Positions 6,491-8,040 of a DNA stretch of 8,040 nucleotides are shown piece by piece. Numbering within the stretch: the first letter of the stretch is position 1; each line of letters opens with the position of its first letter. Under the pieces are notes generated by a model, which was given only the letters and a program-made list of their open reading frames with translations, ran no database searches and was not told the origin of the DNA. Source of the DNA: Bacteroidales bacterium (GTDB taxonomy: Bacteria > Bacteroidota > Bacteroidia > Bacteroidales > JAAUTT01); NCBI GenBank assembly GCA_025350365.1, contig JANXXY010000097.1, forward strand, positions 1-8,040, given 5' to 3'. The translations under genes and the position numbers were made by a program.

Positions 6491-7819
6491 TTAAATTCTC
6501 ACTACTCCTTTGGATCTTCCATAGGATTTCCAATTTACATCAGAACTAACCTGTATCTGATGTTCTGAGAATTTTTTCAACTTATCGGAGTATTCGATAA
6601 AAGCAGTAATAACTGCAATATCCTCACAATCTGCATCACATGGGTCACCGGAGTTTTTTAATTCTTCTGAATATTTTTCAATAAAATGCGTATCATAGTT
6701 ACCAGCTTTAAAAGCCGGGTGTTTAATAATACTTTCAAGGTATTTAATGGATGTTTTTACCCCCGAAATTTTATATTCGTAAAGAGCTCTTTTCATTCGA
6801 TCGATAGCTCCATCGCGTTTACGCGCCCAAACAATTACTTTGGATATCATTGGATCGTAATAGATTGGTATTTCATAACCGGCATAAACGTAACCGTCTA
6901 TTCGCACACCCAAACCGCGGGGTTCAGTGATATGACGAACCAGACCAGGCGATGGCATAAAATTATTATCAGGATCCTCGGCATATATCCGACATTCAAT
7001 AGCATGGCCTAATTGCCGTATGTCCGATTGTTTATACTGTAATGGTTCTCCATTGGCAACCCGAATTTGCTCTTTTACCAAATCGAGTCCCACAACCCGT
7101 TCGGTAATTGGATGTTCCACCTGTAACCGAGTATTCATTTCCAGAAAGAAAAAATTAAGGTTGCTATCAACCAGAAATTCAACCGTACCAACGCCCTCAT
7201 AATTGACCGATCGACCAGCTGCAATAGCAGTTTGACCCATACGCTCGCGCAATTCAGGAGTCATAATCGGTGAAGGTGTTTCTTCAATTACCTTTTGATG
7301 TCTCCTTTGAATTGAACACTCACGTTCGCACAAATGAATGATATTTCCAAACTTATCACCCAATATCTGAAATTCAATGTGGTGTGGTTCGGTAATATAT
7401 TTTTCGATGTAAACAGAATCATCGCCGAAAGCAGTCATAGCTTCAGATTTAGCCATACGAACAGCATTTATCAGTTCCGATTCGTGCTCAACTATTCTCA
7501 TGCCCTTTCCACCTCCACCTGAGGATGCCTTGATGATGACTGGCAATCCAATATCCTTAATTATATTTAGGGCATCATCGTTGGATATTATTTTTCGATT
7601 TGTACCTGGCACTACTGGCACACCGGCATTTATCATCGTTTGTCTGGCAGTTATTTTATCACCCATGGTAGTAATGGCATGCGGCGATGGGCCTACGAAA
7701 ATAATTCCATCTTTTCCACATTGTCTGGCAAATTCGGAATTTTCTGATAAAAACCCATAGCCAGGATGAATGGCATCAGCTCCTGAAACTTTTGCAACTT
7801 CAATAATTTTATCGACCCG
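6491..7819 (-). pseudogene. Biotin carboxylase subunit, 5'-truncated at a chimeric junction
   Basis: ATP-grasp biotin carboxylase of the acyl-CoA carboxylase: it uses ATP and bicarbonate to carboxylate biotin on the carrier. An ATG at 7666 gives 391 residues, but homology continues upstream in the same frame for about 50 codons (RVDKIIEVAKVSGADAIHPG, then GYGFLSEN and IIFVGPSP), so that ATG is internal. Homology stops near 7819 and a TGA stands in frame at 7832-7834. By comparison with E. coli AccC about 60 N-terminal residues are missing, including the VANRGEIA motif. Numbered from the 7666 ATG, these remain: K4 in GDKI, K46, the GGGGKGM loop (50-56), H96, K125 in RRHQKV, E163, E176, and R180 in EMNTRLQVEHPITE. 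The C-terminus ends normally (KGVVRI). The gene is either broken in the cell or intact in the genome and cut here by a false join. It heads the operon with the carrier and carboxyltransferase genes. Confidence 0.88.
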
Positions 7820-7820
7820 T

Positions 7821-8040
7821 ATAAAACATCTTCATGGCCTGGGCCATGATGTTTCTGTTGTTACGCCATATTACTCTTTTGTCGCTAAGCGGCCTAATCC
7901 TCCGACCCATATTGGCGATGTGGTTGTTCGAGTAGGGGCCAAAGAATACCCCGTTCGATTTTACCGCGACATTCTCTCTGACCACAGCAAGGTCCCGGTC
8001 TACTTCATTGCTCAAGATGATTTGTTCGGCAATCGGGATA
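7821..8040 (+). pseudogene. GT5 glycogen/starch synthase-like fragment, 5'-truncated and running off the right edge
   Basis: Read on the plus strand from about 7821, the frame gives LHGLGHDVSVVTPYYSFVAK, then GDVVVRVGAKEYPVRFYRD and KVPVYFIAQDDLFGNRD to the window edge. This is the pattern of the GT5 N-terminal Rossmann domain: the LGHeV.VV.P.Y strand, a two-strand region, then gvpvYFid..lF.R. Such enzymes extend alpha-1,4-glucan from a nucleotide-activated glucose. The start of the domain, with the K-x-GG sugar-nucleotide loop and the GLGDV helix, should lie just upstream but is replaced by the antisense of the biotin carboxylase gene. The frame happens to stay open back to an ATG at 7770, which is not a plausible start because it lies within the other gene. 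The family call rests on about 70 residues; another Rossmann-fold glycosyltransferase is possible. The opposite-strand frame at 7809-8015 is a shadow. Confidence 0.6.

Noticed and set aside
7809..8015. Minus-strand frame of 68 codons upstream of the biotin carboxylase
   Set aside because: It is antisense to the GT5-like coding sequence, which has the far better family match; it also does not supply the missing biotin carboxylase N-terminus.

Overview
The window looks like a piece of a Bacteroidota genome, probably a Bacteroidales/Marinilabiliales-type marine or anaerobic lineage. The evidence is AT-rich intergenic DNA, a type IX secretion (T9SS) C-terminal sorting domain, a secreted protein built from TonB-plug-like motifs, a TAnnTTTG-type promoter element, absence of clear Shine-Dalgarno sites, and a propionyl-CoA-carboxylase-type operon typical of the phylum. 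Base composition is uneven: about 1-500 and 3150-3720 are very AT-rich, while the recombinase and T9SS remnants (about 1400-3140) are visibly richer in GC.

Layout, left to right. Positions 1-501 (minus) hold the N-terminal part of a protein with two tandem helix-hairpin-helix modules resembling the RNA polymerase alpha-subunit C-terminal domain; it runs off the left edge. Positions 502-1217 are non-coding but structured: a nested 21-position stem-loop (553-619), a small GC hairpin, and a 37-bp tandem duplication (807-880) whose 12-bp core recurs inverted at 901-912. Positions 1218-2426 (minus) hold a tyrosine recombinase with a full set of catalytic residues, cut in two by one in-frame TAA. 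At about 2408 the sequence switches abruptly to a 5'-truncated, frameshifted T9SS cargo gene on the plus strand (to 3141). After an AT-rich spacer comes an intact small secreted protein with two plug-like repeats (3720-4250).

The right half carries a minus-strand operon for a biotin-dependent acyl-CoA carboxylase, best read as propionyl-CoA carboxylase: biotin carboxylase (6491 to about 7819), biotin carboxyl carrier protein (5878-6387) and carboxyltransferase (4340-5881). The last two overlap by ATGA. The three proteins would work as one enzyme: ATP-dependent carboxylation of biotin on the carrier lysine, then transfer of the carboxyl group to propionyl-CoA to give (S)-methylmalonyl-CoA. The biotin carboxylase lacks about its first 60 residues: at about 7820 it is joined head-to-head to a 5'-truncated GT5 glycogen/starch synthase-like gene on the plus strand, which runs off the right edge.

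The most striking feature of the window is therefore two head-to-head junctions (about 2408 and about 7820), each joining two unrelated genes that have both lost their 5' ends. These could be real rearrangements near a recombinase, or chimeric joins from amplification or assembly, and should be tested before any biology is built on them. I found no CRISPR array, rRNA or tRNA, and no convincing new multi-gene system. The tandem alpha-CTD-like protein, the stem-loop element and the twin-plug secreted protein are the least-described items.
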